64,000 nucleotides of DNA, taken from Tropicimonas sediminicola. Lineage in GTDB: Bacteria > Pseudomonadota > Alphaproteobacteria > Rhodobacterales > Rhodobacteraceae. Shown one piece after another: positions 7,737 through 17,212 of the stretch. Positions within the stretch are counted from its first letter, which is position 1. Each line of letters begins with the position of its first letter. Position numbers and translations under genes: made by a program. The stretch spans positions 310,001-374,000 of the forward strand of contig NZ_FZOY01000003.1 in NCBI RefSeq assembly GCF_900188335.1, read 5' to 3'. A model generated the notes under the pieces. The model searched no databases and had not been told where the DNA came from. It saw only the letters and a list, made by a program, of their open reading frames with translations.

Positions 7737-10706
7737 ATGCAGACCGTCCGCTCGCTCGTCCAACCCTTCTCGCGCAAGATCTCGAGCGGGAGCACTCCCA
7801 CGAGCACGCCGAGCGCCACGCTCTCCATTCTCACCCACCAGCCGCAATCCATCGCGCCGGCGGGAGTGTTCTTCGAGGCCGAGGTCACGGGCATCGGCGG
7901 CGAGGCTCCCAACCATGAGCTGCGCTTCAAGTGGCGTTTCGGCGAGGTGGCCGACAACCCGCTCGACCTGCCGCGCAACGCGGCGATCTGGGGCAACACG
8001 CTGTCCGAGGCCTATGGTCCAACCGCGAGCCACGTCTTCACCCGGCCCGGCACCTACACCGTCACCTGCGAGGTGACCGACGGCAGCCGAACGCTGACCG
8101 GGACGACCGAGATCGCCATTGCCGATCCGGACGAGATCTATACCGGCAGCGCGACCTGGGTGGTGGCGGCGGATGGCGATTTCACCGGTGCGCCGGCGGG
8201 GGCGGTGCAATACACCGACCTTGGCGCGGCGCTTACGGCCTACCGGACAAAGAGCGCGCCGACCCGGCTGCTGCTCAAGCGTGGCGAGAGCTATCCGATC
8301 GCGGCGCAGTACGAGGTCCGCTCCTGGGGCGGGCGCAACAACTACACCGTCGGCACCTGGGGCAGCGGGGCCAACCCGGTGATCGACAGCAGCGGCTCGG
8401 CCTACGACACCTTCGTCCGCGGAAATTGCTCGGACATCCAGTTCATCGACATCGATTTCCTGGGCGCCTTCGACCCGACCACCGAGACCGGCACCTCGCA
8501 GGAAATCTTCCTGCTGACCTATGACGGGAACCTGACCTTTCAGGGCTGCAATTTCCGCAACTTCGGGATCGCGATCAACTTCCAGCACACGACCGGCGCG
8601 CTTTCCATGCTGGGCTGCTCGATGCAGGGCTGGCAAGGCTACGGCATCCTCGCCCAGAACTCGCAATACGTCGGCCTGACCGGCTGCCGGATCGAGCAGG
8701 ACCCGGCCGGGCTCGGCGGTGGCCCGAAGGACGGCAGCGGCCATTGCGTGCACGGCCCGCTGCGCTTCGGCAGCCCTTCGGCGGACGGGTTCAACGTGGT
8801 CGACCAGTGCCAGTTCTTCTCGCGGAACGGCTGGAGCTATGCCGTCGGACGGATCGCGCACCAGGCCTGCATCCGCTGGAACGTCTCGGGCATCGAGGGC
8901 GCGCGGATCAACGTGCAGCGCATCGTGGCCGAGGGTGGCTGGACGGTCATCGACAGCTTCGGCAACACCTCCACGTCTCCGGAACTCCCGGGCGAGGTGA
9001 TCTTCGAGAAATCCCTGCTGATCGGCACCGCAAACAGTCACGGCGCATTCCGGCTCGGCCATTCCGGCTTCACAGCCCGCAACAACGTGATGATCTTCCC
9101 GAACGTGCCGACAGAGACCAATTTCGGCCCTTCGGCGGCGTTCAAATGGGACGTGGACAGCTCCACCGCAGAGAACGATGCCGGTGCCTTCCGGATCTAC
9201 AGCAACACCGTGATCGACCTGCGCGATGACTCCAACACCCTTGGCGCGACGGTCGCGGTGGAGACGCCTCCCGCGGCCTTCACCGGGGTCGAGGCGGCCA
9301 ACAACCTGGTGTTCCACCCCAATGTGACCGGCGGCGACACCGGCGCGGCCCCGCTCGATGACACGGTGCTGTTCCAGGCGCTCTATCCCGGGCTCCACGA
9401 TTTCGAGAACACCCCGCTCGATGCCGCCTATGCCAGCCCGGCGGACTTCATCGCGCTTTACCAACCGCTGCTCGGCAGCGCTGCCGACGGCGCCGCGGGC
9501 GGGCTGGTGGCGCTCGACGACTTCTTCGGCGCCCTGCGTGGCGCGAGTGCGGCAACCGGGGCCACGCAGCCGCGCCCGTCGCCTTTCACCGCCGCTCAAG
9601 CGACGCTCGACGACCAGAGCCATGTCACGGTCACAGGAACGGTCGAGGCCGGTGCGGTCGCGCTCGGCTCGCTGGAGACGGTCACGGCTGCGGGCCTCAC
9701 GCTGGAGGGAACCTACTGGGCCCATTCCGTCCTGCGGGAAGAGCTTCCCGGCTCCTCCTACCGGGCGCGGCTGCTGTCGCCCACGATGATGCCCTCGGCG
9801 CGCAACCGCGGCCTGCACCAGGTCTGGCCCTTCGAGGCGGCCTCCAACACGCAGGCGCAGTTCCTCGCAGGGTCCGCCTGGTCGGGCGAGCACCTTGAGC
9901 GTTTCGACGTCGTGAAGATGGACGATATCCTGGCGCTGCCCTGGGACATCTACGTGCTCGCGGGCCAGTCGAACATGGCCGCCGGGGCGACGACCTCGCT
10001 CGGGCTCGACGCGGAGCAGGACGGCTGGAGCGACCCACGGCTGCTGCAATGGCCGGGGTCGTCGCAGGAATCGAGCTATGGCACGGTCATCGACACGGTC
10101 CATGCCGCCCATGCGCCGCTGCAGATGTCCTCGCTGACACGCGGTCTGTCTCCGGGCCTCGCCTTCGGCCAGTCGATCGTCGGCCGGAAGCCAGAGCGCT
10201 GTGTCGTGCTGGTCTGCGCGGCCTGGCCGGCGACGACGCTGGAGGGGGCAGGCGGCGCCTGGAACCCGGACGGCACCGATCCCTACGCCTATGCCCACGC
10301 GGTCGCGCGGACCAACGCCTGCCGCGCGGCGGCGCCCGCGGGCAGTGCGGTGCGGGCGGTGCTCTGGGGGCAGGGCGAGGCCGATGTGACGGCCGACATG
10401 TCCTCCTATCCCACGGCTTTCGCGGCGATGCGAACGGCCTTTGGGGCGGCGACCGGAGCCGCCGGGGCGCCATGGATCATCCTCGGCCCGCTGCCGGACG
10501 GCACCAACACGCACCAGGCGGAGTTCCTGCGGGTGCAGGCGGCAATGGACATGGATTCCGGCGGGCCGGAGGCGCAGCCCGACTGCATCTACGTCGCGCG
10601 CGATGCCGGCCATGTGGAGGCCGACGGCACCCATTCGGATGCCGAGGGGCAGCGGATCGCCGGCCGCCGCGCCGCGGAGCAGGCGATCCTGCGGCTGGGG
10701 TTCTGA
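7737..10706 (+). CDS. PKD / right-handed beta-helix protein with C-terminal SGNH (sialate-O-acetylesterase-like) domain
   Basis: A 989-residue protein. Domains in order: Ser/Thr-rich N-terminus; a PKD-like fold (about 20-130, with GTYTVTCEVTDG); a parallel beta-helix (about 150-600); a linker; and an SGNH hydrolase domain (about 735-989). Catalytic-type motifs are GQSNM (Ser745), GQGEAD (879-884) and D963-G-T-H966. This combination fits a polysaccharide-binding or lyase-like scaffold carrying an acetyl esterase. I chose ATG 7737 for its GGAG about 11 bases upstream; the frame is open further but that part looks non-coding. No Sec signal or lipobox is visible, unlike the paralogous next gene. 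An intrinsic-terminator-like hairpin lies downstream. Confidence 0.82.
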   Translation: MQTVRSLVQPFSRKISSGSTPTSTPSATLSILTHQPQSIAPAGVFFEAEVTGIGGEAPNHELRFKWRFGEVADNPLDLPRNAAIWGNTLSEAYGPTASHVFTRPGTYTVTCEVTDGSRTLTGTTEIAIADPDEIYTGSATWVVAADGDFTGAPAGAVQYTDLGAALTAYRTKSAPTRLLLKRGESYPIAAQYEVRSWGGRNNYTVGTWGSGANPVIDSSGSAYDTFVRGNCSDIQFIDIDFLGAFDPTTETGTSQEIFLLTYDGNLTFQGCNFRNFGIAINFQHTTGALSMLGCSMQGWQGYGILAQNSQYVGLTGCRIEQDPAGLGGGPKDGSGHCVHGPLRFGSPSADGFNVVDQCQFFSRNGWSYAVGRIAHQACIRWNVSGIEGARINVQRIVAEGGWTVIDSFGNTSTSPELPGEVIFEKSLLIGTANSHGAFRLGHSGFTARNNVMIFPNVPTETNFGPSAAFKWDVDSSTAENDAGAFRIYSNTVIDLRDDSNTLGATVAVETPPAAFTGVEAANNLVFHPNVTGGDTGAAPLDDTVLFQALYPGLHDFENTPLDAAYASPADFIALYQPLLGSAADGAAGGLVALDDFFGALRGASAATGATQPRPSPFTAAQATLDDQSHVTVTGTVEAGAVALGSLETVTAAGLTLEGTYWAHSVLREELPGSSYRARLLSPTMMPSARNRGLHQVWPFEAASNTQAQFLAGSAWSGEHLERFDVVKMDDILALPWDIYVLAGQSNMAAGATTSLGLDAEQDGWSDPRLLQWPGSSQESSYGTVIDTVHAAHAPLQMSSLTRGLSPGLAFGQSIVGRKPERCVVLVCAAWPATTLEGAGGAWNPDGTDPYAYAHAVARTNACRAAAPAGSAVRAVLWGQGEADVTADMSSYPTAFAAMRTAFGAATGAAGAPWIILGPLPDGTNTHQAEFLRVQAAMDMDSGGPEAQPDCIYVARDAGHVEADGTHSDAEGQRIAGRRAAEQAILRLGF

Positions 10707-10750
10707 CGCGGGCGCGCGCGGGCCATCACCTGACACCCGGGACGGATTGC

Positions 10751-10780
10751 GGGGCGGCGGATCTTCCGTCGCCCCCCTTT
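10751..10780 (+). terminator. Probable terminator hairpin after the esterase/beta-helix gene
   Basis: An 11-bp stem (GGGGCGGCGGA paired with TCCGTCGCCCC, one G-U) closes on a TCT loop at 10762-10764 and is followed by a short CCTTT. The T-tract is weak, so it could act as a processing or attenuation hairpin between the two tandem paralogues rather than a full stop. Confidence 0.45.
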
Positions 10781-10871
10781 GCATTGCGGGTGGAAATGCC
10801 ACGCCGCATCGGTCACCTTCCGACCATGGCCGCACGCTGCCAGCCGCGATGCCCGACCGACAGGAGACGAT

Positions 10872-12755
10872 GTGCGCAGGTTCCGATTTCTCTCCATGCC
10901 GATCCGAGGGCTGCGCTTTCTGACGCCGCTCATTCTGCTTGCCGGGCTGCTGATACAGGCAGGCGAGGTGCAGGCCGCGCCCTCGGTGACCATCCGCGCC
11001 GAGGCGCCGAACGGGATCGCCCCGCATGGTGTGTTCTTCCGCGCTGCCGTCGGAGACTGGGGCGAACGACCCGCACACGAGCTGCGCTATCGCTGGGAGT
11101 TCGGCGAGGATCGGGAAGCGCTGGTCGCGCTGCCGCGGGTCGCAGCGATCTGGGGCGCGTCGCTCGGCGATGCCTTCGGGCCGACTGCGATGCATGTCTT
11201 CGCGACACCGGGCAGGTACACCGTGACCTGCGAAGTGACGGACGGCACGACCACCATCACGGCCACCGCGACCGTGGTGGTGGAGGACCCGGAGCGCGCC
11301 TTTGGCCCCGCGGGCACCATCGTCGTCGCGCAGGACGGCGATTTCACCGGCGCGCCACCGGGCGCACGTCACACCCGCCTCGATACCGCGCTCCACGCCT
11401 ATGCCGGGCTTGGCGTGGCGCGGGGGCGGTTGCTGCTCAAGCGGGGCGAGACCTACGCGCTGCGCGACGCCATCGACATCCGCGACGACAAGGCCCGCAA
11501 GAACTTCTACATCGGGGCCTGGGGGCAGGGCGCGCGGCCCGTGCTCGACACCTCGGCGAATCCGCGCCCGGCGATGCACCGGGGGCCGAAGGCGATGTTC
11601 CCCGTGCAGATCTGGGGGCTGGAGATCCGCGGCGGCTGGGATCCGGTGACCGAGACCGGCCGGCCCAGCCCGGGGCTCCTGATGACGCAATCCGGCCAGT
11701 GGACGGTGCACGACATGCATTTCACCGGCCTCTCCATCGCGGTCCACATGTCGAGCAAGGAACCGGGGTCGATGGCGCTCTCCGATTGCGTGATCGAGCG
11801 CTGGCAGGGCTATGGTCTGCTGGCCAAGCAATCTACCTTTGTCGGTATCACCGGCTGCCGGATCGAGCAGGATCCGATGGCGCTCGGCGGCGGTCCGAAG
11901 GGGGGCAGGCACAACGATCATGGGCCGGTCCGCTTCAGCGCGCCGCTGCTGTCGGGCTATCACGTGCTGGACAAGGTGCAGCTCTTTTCGCGCAACGGCT
12001 GGTCCACCGCGGGCGGCCGACAGGCGCACCAGGCGCTGATCCGTTGGAACGTCACCGGCACCCGCGGCCCGCGCCTCAACGCGCAGCGTATCGTGGGCGA
12101 GGGCGGCTGGTCCTTTGTCGACCTGCACGGCAACACCTCGACGGCCAAGGACCGGTTCGGCGAGGTGATCCTGGAGAAATCGCTCTTCATCGGCACCGCA
12201 AATACCCAGGGCGGCGTTTTTGTCGGTCATTCCGGGGTGAGCCTGCGCAATTCCGTGTTCGTCTTTCCGGATGTTCCGAAAGAGACCAACCGAGGCCCGT
12301 CGGCGGTGGTTCGGTGGGCGGTCGATACGCGATTCACCGATGCCGAGAACAATGCCGGCCCGATCCGGGTCTACAACAACACGCTGGTCGACCTGCGCAG
12401 CGACGCCAACAGCGACGGGCCGAGCCGGATGGAGGAGGCGAACCGGCGCGACTTCACCGATGTCGTGGTCGCCAACAACGTCGTGCTGACCCCCAATGTC
12501 AGCGGCGGGACGACGGGCGATGCGCCGCTCGACGCCACGCCGCTGTTCGAGGCCTATTACCCGGGTCTGGCCGATACGCAGACCTGGCCGCTCGACCCGG
12601 CCTTTGCGAGCCCGAAGGGCTTCATCGCGCTCTACAGGCCACAGGCCGGCAGCGCGGCGATCGGGGATGCGGGGCAGGGGCCGGTGGCGCTCGACGATCT
12701 GACCGGCGCACTGCGGGGGGCGTCTCCGAGCCGGGGCGCGCTGGAGCCGGACTAG
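10872..12755 (+). CDS. Secreted PKD / right-handed beta-helix protein (paralogue of the preceding gene)
   Basis: A 627-residue protein with an N-terminal Sec-type signal (RGLRFLTPLILLAGLLIQAG, cleavage likely after VQA), a PKD-like domain (GRYTVTCEVTDG) and a right-handed parallel beta-helix. It aligns over nearly its whole length with the first ~620 residues of the gene at 7737, sharing blocks such as FSRNGWS, AQRIV-EGGW and NNVVLTPNVSGG-like strands, but lacks the esterase domain. I chose GTG 10872, five bases after AGGAG; an ATG at 10896 is the alternative and keeps the signal peptide. Likely periplasmic or extracellular, acting on or binding the polysaccharide. Catalytic function is unknown. 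Confidence 0.82.
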   Translation: MRRFRFLSMPIRGLRFLTPLILLAGLLIQAGEVQAAPSVTIRAEAPNGIAPHGVFFRAAVGDWGERPAHELRYRWEFGEDREALVALPRVAAIWGASLGDAFGPTAMHVFATPGRYTVTCEVTDGTTTITATATVVVEDPERAFGPAGTIVVAQDGDFTGAPPGARHTRLDTALHAYAGLGVARGRLLLKRGETYALRDAIDIRDDKARKNFYIGAWGQGARPVLDTSANPRPAMHRGPKAMFPVQIWGLEIRGGWDPVTETGRPSPGLLMTQSGQWTVHDMHFTGLSIAVHMSSKEPGSMALSDCVIERWQGYGLLAKQSTFVGITGCRIEQDPMALGGGPKGGRHNDHGPVRFSAPLLSGYHVLDKVQLFSRNGWSTAGGRQAHQALIRWNVTGTRGPRLNAQRIVGEGGWSFVDLHGNTSTAKDRFGEVILEKSLFIGTANTQGGVFVGHSGVSLRNSVFVFPDVPKETNRGPSAVVRWAVDTRFTDAENNAGPIRVYNNTLVDLRSDANSDGPSRMEEANRRDFTDVVVANNVVLTPNVSGGTTGDAPLDATPLFEAYYPGLADTQTWPLDPAFASPKGFIALYRPQAGSAAIGDAGQGPVALDDLTGALRGASPSRGALEPD

Positions 12756-12759
12756 GACG

Positions 12760-13776
12760 CTAGCAGCCGGCCTCGGCGGCGGCGATGGCGGAGTGCAGGC
12801 GGGTCATCTCTGGGGCGAGGGCCGGAGGGTAATGGCCCATCCGCTGGGCGAGAGCCTCGAAGCGCCAGCGCCAGTCCAGCCGCCGAAGCGCCTCGAGGTG
12901 ATTGCGGCGGGCGGTCTCCGGGGCCCAGGCCGCCGCTGCCTCGGCAAGCTGCGCCACGTTCTCAGCCCGGTCGATCCGCGGGAAGTCCAGCAAGGCGCCG
13001 GGCCAGTCGACCAGCTCGAGGTCGCCCTGCGGCTGGCTTCCCGCCACCACCGCGCCGCAGGCCAGCGCATCGGTCCAGCGCGCGGTGATGTACTCGACGC
13101 TCGGGTGCACATAGGGCGCGGGGGCCGCGAGGTTGGAATGGGCAATCACGAACTTCGCGTTCGAATAGGCGGACATGATCTGCGCCTGCTGCGTCTCCGG
13201 CGTGTCGCCGAAGGGCGGCCGCCCGGCAAAGCGCAACCCGGCGGCGGCGCAGGCCGCGCCGCTCGCGACGTCGTTGTCCCAATCGGGTGGCTGGCGCCCG
13301 ACCCGCAGCACATCGACCGGGCGCTCGGGATTGGCGGAGCCCAGGTCCAGCACGTCGCTGCCCCATCCGAGCCAGAGTGCCCGTTTGCCGAACTCACTTT
13401 CGTAGAAGTCCCGGTCGCCGCCGCGGGTGAAGCAGATGACGTCGTAGGCGTCGAGCTTTTCCGTCGGGGGCAGGCGGTCGACCCAGAAACTGTCGATCAG
13501 CCAGAGAACGCGCAGGCGATACGAGGCGAGCCGGTGGCGCGGCGTCAGCAGCGAGAGCGTCTCGGCCGGGGTGCGGGCGACGAAGATCGCGATGTCCCCG
13601 TCGCCGTGCCGCGGGGGCATGAGCAGGGGCAGCAGGCTGCGGCCCGCGCGCGAGTACCGGGCCACGCTGGGCTGGTGGAGCCGCGCGCCCATGCAGCGCG
13701 CCATCAGCCCGATCATGTGCAGCACCGGAGTCCAGCCGGCGACGGGCGTCATGTTGGCGATCAGCTGGATTGCCAT
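12760..13776 (-). CDS. Glycosyltransferase, GT-B fold (group 1-like)
   Basis: A 338-residue protein with the general build of a GT-B glycosyltransferase. The C-terminal half contains YVHPSVEYITARWTDALACGAVVAGSQP, similar to the donor-binding region of group 1 enzymes, where a glutamate or aspartate normally sits near the sugar. The N-terminal half is divergent. It ends five bases from the convergent beta-helix gene and is the last gene of a minus-strand set with the tyrosine kinase and chain-length genes. Family placement is less sure than for the GT2 genes nearby. Confidence 0.7.
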   Translation of the reverse strand: MAIQLIANMTPVAGWTPVLHMIGLMARCMGARLHQPSVARYSRAGRSLLPLLMPPRHGDGDIAIFVARTPAETLSLLTPRHRLASYRLRVLWLIDSFWVDRLPPTEKLDAYDVICFTRGGDRDFYESEFGKRALWLGWGSDVLDLGSANPERPVDVLRVGRQPPDWDNDVASGAACAAAGLRFAGRPPFGDTPETQQAQIMSAYSNAKFVIAHSNLAAPAPYVHPSVEYITARWTDALACGAVVAGSQPQGDLELVDWPGALLDFPRIDRAENVAQLAEAAAAWAPETARRNHLEALRRLDWRWRFEALAQRMGHYPPALAPEMTRLHSAIAAAEAGC

Positions 13777-13807
13777 CGCGTCCGCTTCCTTGTCCGCAGG
13801 AGGGCGT

Positions 13808-14728
13808 TCAGTAGTAGTAGTCTGAATTGTACCCGTAAGTGGACGATGCGAAACGGTTTTTATTCAGCACCACGCCGAGCACCGTCGTCAGGTCGTTCAA
13901 CTGGCGCAGGCTGACGTCGATCTGGTCGATCGTTGTCTGCTCGGCGGCGGCGAGGAGCAGCACGCAATCGACGCGTTGCAGGAAGCCGTAATTGTCGTCG
14001 GTCGAGAGCATCGGGGGCAGGTCGAAAAGCACGACATCGGGCGCGAACTCCGCCTCGATCTGGGCCAGCGCGGAGACCGTGCGCTCGCTCTGGAGCAGTT
14101 CTGACGGCGCGACGGCAGGCGCTACGTTCATCCCGATGGCGACGTTTTCGCTCAACCTGAGCGCGTGGTCGGCGAAGCTGACGGAGCCGCGCAGCACGTC
14201 AGCCATGCCATGCTCGACGGATTGCCCGAGCATCTTCGCGAGCCGCGGGCGGCGCAGGTCGAAATCGAGCAGCAGCGCGGTCACGTCCGGCTGGCGAGCG
14301 AAGGCGAAGGCGAGGTTGGCCGCGACCGTGGTCTTGCCGCATTCGGGAGTGGGCGAGACGATCCCGACCCGGCGCCAGCCGTTCTGCTTGAGCTGATGCA
14401 GCATCCGGGTGCGGAGCAGGTCGAAGGGCACCGCTTCCTTGCCGCCGCGCAGGGCGAGCAGGCGGTTGCGCTTGAGTTCCCTGGCCTCCCGGTCGAACGG
14501 GCGCAGCGACTGCCAGACCTGCGGACGGCCCCGCCCGACGGCCGGGGCGGGGTCGGTCGGCGGCGAGACAGGGAACGGTGTCTGCGGGGCGGCGGCAGGG
14601 CCAAGAAGCGGGTCCTGGGTCGCGCCTGTGGGCAGGGGCGGCGGCGACAGCGGGCGGGAGGGCTGGCCCGCCAGCGCCTTCTCGCGTTCGGCGCGGGCCT
14701 TCTCGATGGCAGCGTGCAATCTGTCCAT
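13808..14728 (-). CDS. Capsular/EPS tyrosine autokinase (BY-kinase, CpsD/CapB type)
   Basis: A 306-residue cytoplasmic ATPase that would control polymerisation by autophosphorylation. The P-loop is PECGKTT (Lys132), Walker A' is ALLLDFDLRRP (151-161), and the Walker B-like strand is VVLFDLPPML. The C-terminus ends in the Tyr cluster YGYNSDYYY, the expected autophosphorylation tail. The first ~70 residues are Pro-rich and probably unstructured. In many proteobacteria the kinase is fused to the chain-length protein; here it is a separate gene 32 bases downstream of it, as in XrtA-type EPS loci and in Gram-positives. Confidence 0.9.
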   Translation of the reverse strand: MDRLHAAIEKARAEREKALAGQPSRPLSPPPLPTGATQDPLLGPAAAPQTPFPVSPPTDPAPAVGRGRPQVWQSLRPFDREARELKRNRLLALRGGKEAVPFDLLRTRMLHQLKQNGWRRVGIVSPTPECGKTTVAANLAFAFARQPDVTALLLDFDLRRPRLAKMLGQSVEHGMADVLRGSVSFADHALRLSENVAIGMNVAPAVAPSELLQSERTVSALAQIEAEFAPDVVLFDLPPMLSTDDNYGFLQRVDCVLLLAAAEQTTIDQIDVSLRQLNDLTTVLGVVLNKNRFASSTYGYNSDYYY

Positions 14729-14760
14729 GGGTCGCCTCTTTTCTCCGTCGCCGTCCGGGC

Positions 14761-16362
14761 CTACCAGCGTACGCCCAGGCGGTTCATCGTGTTCTCGGCG
14801 ACCAGATCCAGCGGCATGTAGAATTCATGCACAGCATAGATCAACGCCGGTCCCCCGACCAGGATCGCGAGGATCAGCGCCAGCTTCAAGCCCCGGTCGA
14901 TCATCTGCTGCCGGCTGGAGCGCACGTAGGGGATCGTGGCGATCGGCATGACCTCGAAATGGGCGACGATGTCGTCGGCGCGGCGCACCGAACGGTTCAG
15001 GAATTCCAGCAGGAACACCAGGCCGAGCCCGGCGAGGATGCCGGTCGCGATGCCGGCCCCGGCGAGCTTGATGCGGTTCGGGCGGGTCGGTGCGCTCGGC
15101 ACGGCGGGCGGCTCGATCACGGTGATCCGCTGGCCGCGCGACAGCAGCTCGATCCGCTCCCCGGTAGAGGCGCTGCTCAGCCGGTCGGAGGCGGCGTTGT
15201 ACTGTTTCTGGGTATTCAGGTAATCGCGTTCCAGCGCCTCGAGTTGCAGCGCGTTTGCCGGCGTGCGCGCGATGGAGCCGCGCAGTTCCTCGACCCGCCG
15301 CAGCGTCTCGTCGCGCTGGCTGGCAAGCGTGGCGACGCGCATCCCGATCCCTTCGAGCTGCAGGTTCAGCATGGGATTGTCGGTCTGGGCGAGGTTCGCA
15401 ATCCCGTTCTCGGAAGTGCCGTCGTCGGCGGTGGCCTCCCCCTGCGGCGCGGTGCCGATGCCGAGTTCCGCCGCGATCGCCTCGCGGAGCTGCTCGATCC
15501 GGGCGAGTTGCTGGACGACCCGGGGGTTGGTCTCGGAATAGACGCCGCGCATCTCCTCCAACTCGCGCTCCAGTTGCAGAAGCCGCTGCTGGCGCGGGGT
15601 GAGCGTGCCGCCGGCGGCGGTGGCGTTGAGCCCGGAAAGCTGGTTCTGGGTTTCCGCGAGGCGCAGCAGCTGCTCCGCCTGTCCCTGGAAGTTCTCGATG
15701 TCGGCATCGATGGTTGTGAGCCGCTCCTCAAGTCGCGACAGCTCGGCCATCCGGTAGTTCAGCGTCTCCGGCAAGGCATCGGCATTGCCATTCTTGAACT
15801 CCAGGATCTCGCGGCTCTTGGCATCGAGATCCTCCCCAAGGCGCTCCACCTGCTGTTCGAAGAACTCCATCGTGGTGACGGCCCGCGCGGTGCGGAACTC
15901 GGCGTCTTCCTCGAGAATCAGCGTCAGGTAGGCGTTGAGCACCCCGGCGGCGGCCTGGGGCGAGGGGGCCTCGAAGGAGATGTCCATCAGCGTTGCCGCA
16001 TCCCGGCCCGAGGTGCTGCGCACCCGGGTCTGTGCCCGCATGGCGCGCACGATCTCGTCGGGATTGAGCAGGGACTGGTTGTGGACGGCGGTGATGTCGT
16101 TGGCGATGTCGAGCAGGTTCTCGCGGGTCAGCAGCCGCTGCTGCACGATCTGGAGCTGCTCCAGCGCCGGCGTGGAGACGGTCGACTCGGCGAGATTGTC
16201 GGGGATCTGCTTCGACTCGACGATCAGCCGCAGGTCGCTTTCGTAAGAGGGGGGCAGGGTCAGCGCGACAATGACCGAGGCTGCGGAGATCGTGACCGCG
16301 ACCAGAAGAAACCAGTGCAAGCGTCGGATGAAACGGGAAAAATAGAACCGGACGTCCGACAT
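14761..16362 (-). CDS. Polysaccharide chain-length determinant (Wzz/GumC type)
   Basis: A 533-residue inner-membrane protein. An N-terminal helix (residues ~17-37) and C-terminal helices (IATGILAGLGLVFLLEFL and a last one near ILAILVGGPALIYAV) flank a long periplasmic part with heptad-rich coiled coil (about 170-400). It would set chain length and contact the outer-membrane exporter. The start MSDVRFYFSRF at 16362 sits one base after the stop of the ExeA-like gene and fits the family; an upstream Met at 16398 lies inside that gene. Partner of the separate tyrosine kinase downstream. Confidence 0.9.
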   Translation of the reverse strand: MSDVRFYFSRFIRRLHWFLLVAVTISAASVIVALTLPPSYESDLRLIVESKQIPDNLAESTVSTPALEQLQIVQQRLLTRENLLDIANDITAVHNQSLLNPDEIVRAMRAQTRVRSTSGRDAATLMDISFEAPSPQAAAGVLNAYLTLILEEDAEFRTARAVTTMEFFEQQVERLGEDLDAKSREILEFKNGNADALPETLNYRMAELSRLEERLTTIDADIENFQGQAEQLLRLAETQNQLSGLNATAAGGTLTPRQQRLLQLERELEEMRGVYSETNPRVVQQLARIEQLREAIAAELGIGTAPQGEATADDGTSENGIANLAQTDNPMLNLQLEGIGMRVATLASQRDETLRRVEELRGSIARTPANALQLEALERDYLNTQKQYNAASDRLSSASTGERIELLSRGQRITVIEPPAVPSAPTRPNRIKLAGAGIATGILAGLGLVFLLEFLNRSVRRADDIVAHFEVMPIATIPYVRSSRQQMIDRGLKLALILAILVGGPALIYAVHEFYMPLDLVAENTMNRLGVRW

Positions 16363-16363
16363 C

Positions 16364-17212
16364 TCAGGCCCTCTTGCGCTCGAGGGTGCCGCCGCCAAAG
16401 AAGACGCCGTCCTCGATCACCCGCAACACGACGTCTTCGTCCACCACCTTCAACCCGTCGCTCCAGGCATAGAGCATGCAGAGGTCGCAAAGCTGGTTGA
16501 TCAGCCGCGGAATGCCGTCGGTCGCCTCGTGGACAAGGCCGGTCGCGGCCTCGGAGATCTCCGCGCCGGTGCCGCCTGCGGTGCGCAGTCGGTGGCCGAT
16601 GAACTGGGTGGTGGCCTCGGCGTCCAGCCGCTCCAGGTGGAAGCTCGCTGCGACCCGCTGCGCCATCTGCTGCATGTCGGGCGAGAGCACGACCTCGCGC
16701 AGTTCCGGCTGGCCAACCAGGATAAGCTGCAGCAGCTCGTCCTTGTTGGAATTGATGTTGGTGAGCATCCGGAGCTCCTCGAGCCCCTTCTTGCTGAGGT
16801 TCTGCGCCTCGTCGAAGATCAGCACCACGCGCCGGCCGGCGGCGTAATCGGCCACCAGCATGTCCTGGAGGCGGCGGAACATCTGCACGTAGGTCTCGTT
16901 GCGGTCGATCTCCATGCCCAGGGCGTTCATCGACCATTGCAGCAGCTCGCCCCGGTCGCCCTGGGCGTTCGAGACCATGCCGACCCGCAGCTCGCCGGTC
17001 AGCCGTCCCATCAGCGCATGCAGGAGCGTCGTCTTTCCGGCGCCCACGTCGCCGGTGATGAGCGTGATCGGGGCCCGCGACAGAACGCCGAATTCCAGCA
17101 CGGCAAAGGCGCGGCGATGCTGCGCCGACCAGAACAGGAACTCCGGATCGGGCACCAGCGTGAAGGGGCGCCGCGCGAGCCCGAAGAAGCCTGCATACAT
17201 GTCCTGCGACAT
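16364..17212 (-). CDS. ExeA-like AAA ATPase of the exosortase-linked EPS locus
   Basis: A 282-residue AAA ATPase. The opening YAGFFGLARRPFTLVPDPEFLF is the signature of ExeA/XrtA-associated ATPases. Walker A is GDVGAGKT (54-61), Walker B is VVLIFDEAQNL, and a sensor-2-like IPRLINQLCD lies near the C-terminus. Its role in these loci is not settled; a part in polysaccharide export assembly is inferred. First gene of the minus-strand set 17212-12760, which is ATPase, chain-length protein, kinase and glycosyltransferase. It diverges from the sugar-transferase operon. Confidence 0.88.
   Translation of the reverse strand: MSQDMYAGFFGLARRPFTLVPDPEFLFWSAQHRRAFAVLEFGVLSRAPITLITGDVGAGKTTLLHALMGRLTGELRVGMVSNAQGDRGELLQWSMNALGMEIDRNETYVQMFRRLQDMLVADYAAGRRVVLIFDEAQNLSKKGLEELRMLTNINSNKDELLQLILVGQPELREVVLSPDMQQMAQRVAASFHLERLDAEATTQFIGHRLRTAGGTGAEISEAATGLVHEATDGIPRLINQLCDLCMLYAWSDGLKVVDEDVVLRVIEDGVFFGGGTLERKRA

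Noticed and set aside
7689-12230. A very long minus-strand open frame (about 1,500 codons) under the beta-helix genes
   Set aside because: It has no family features, an amino-acid mix typical of a GC-rich antisense shadow, and it overlaps two clearly coding plus-strand genes.
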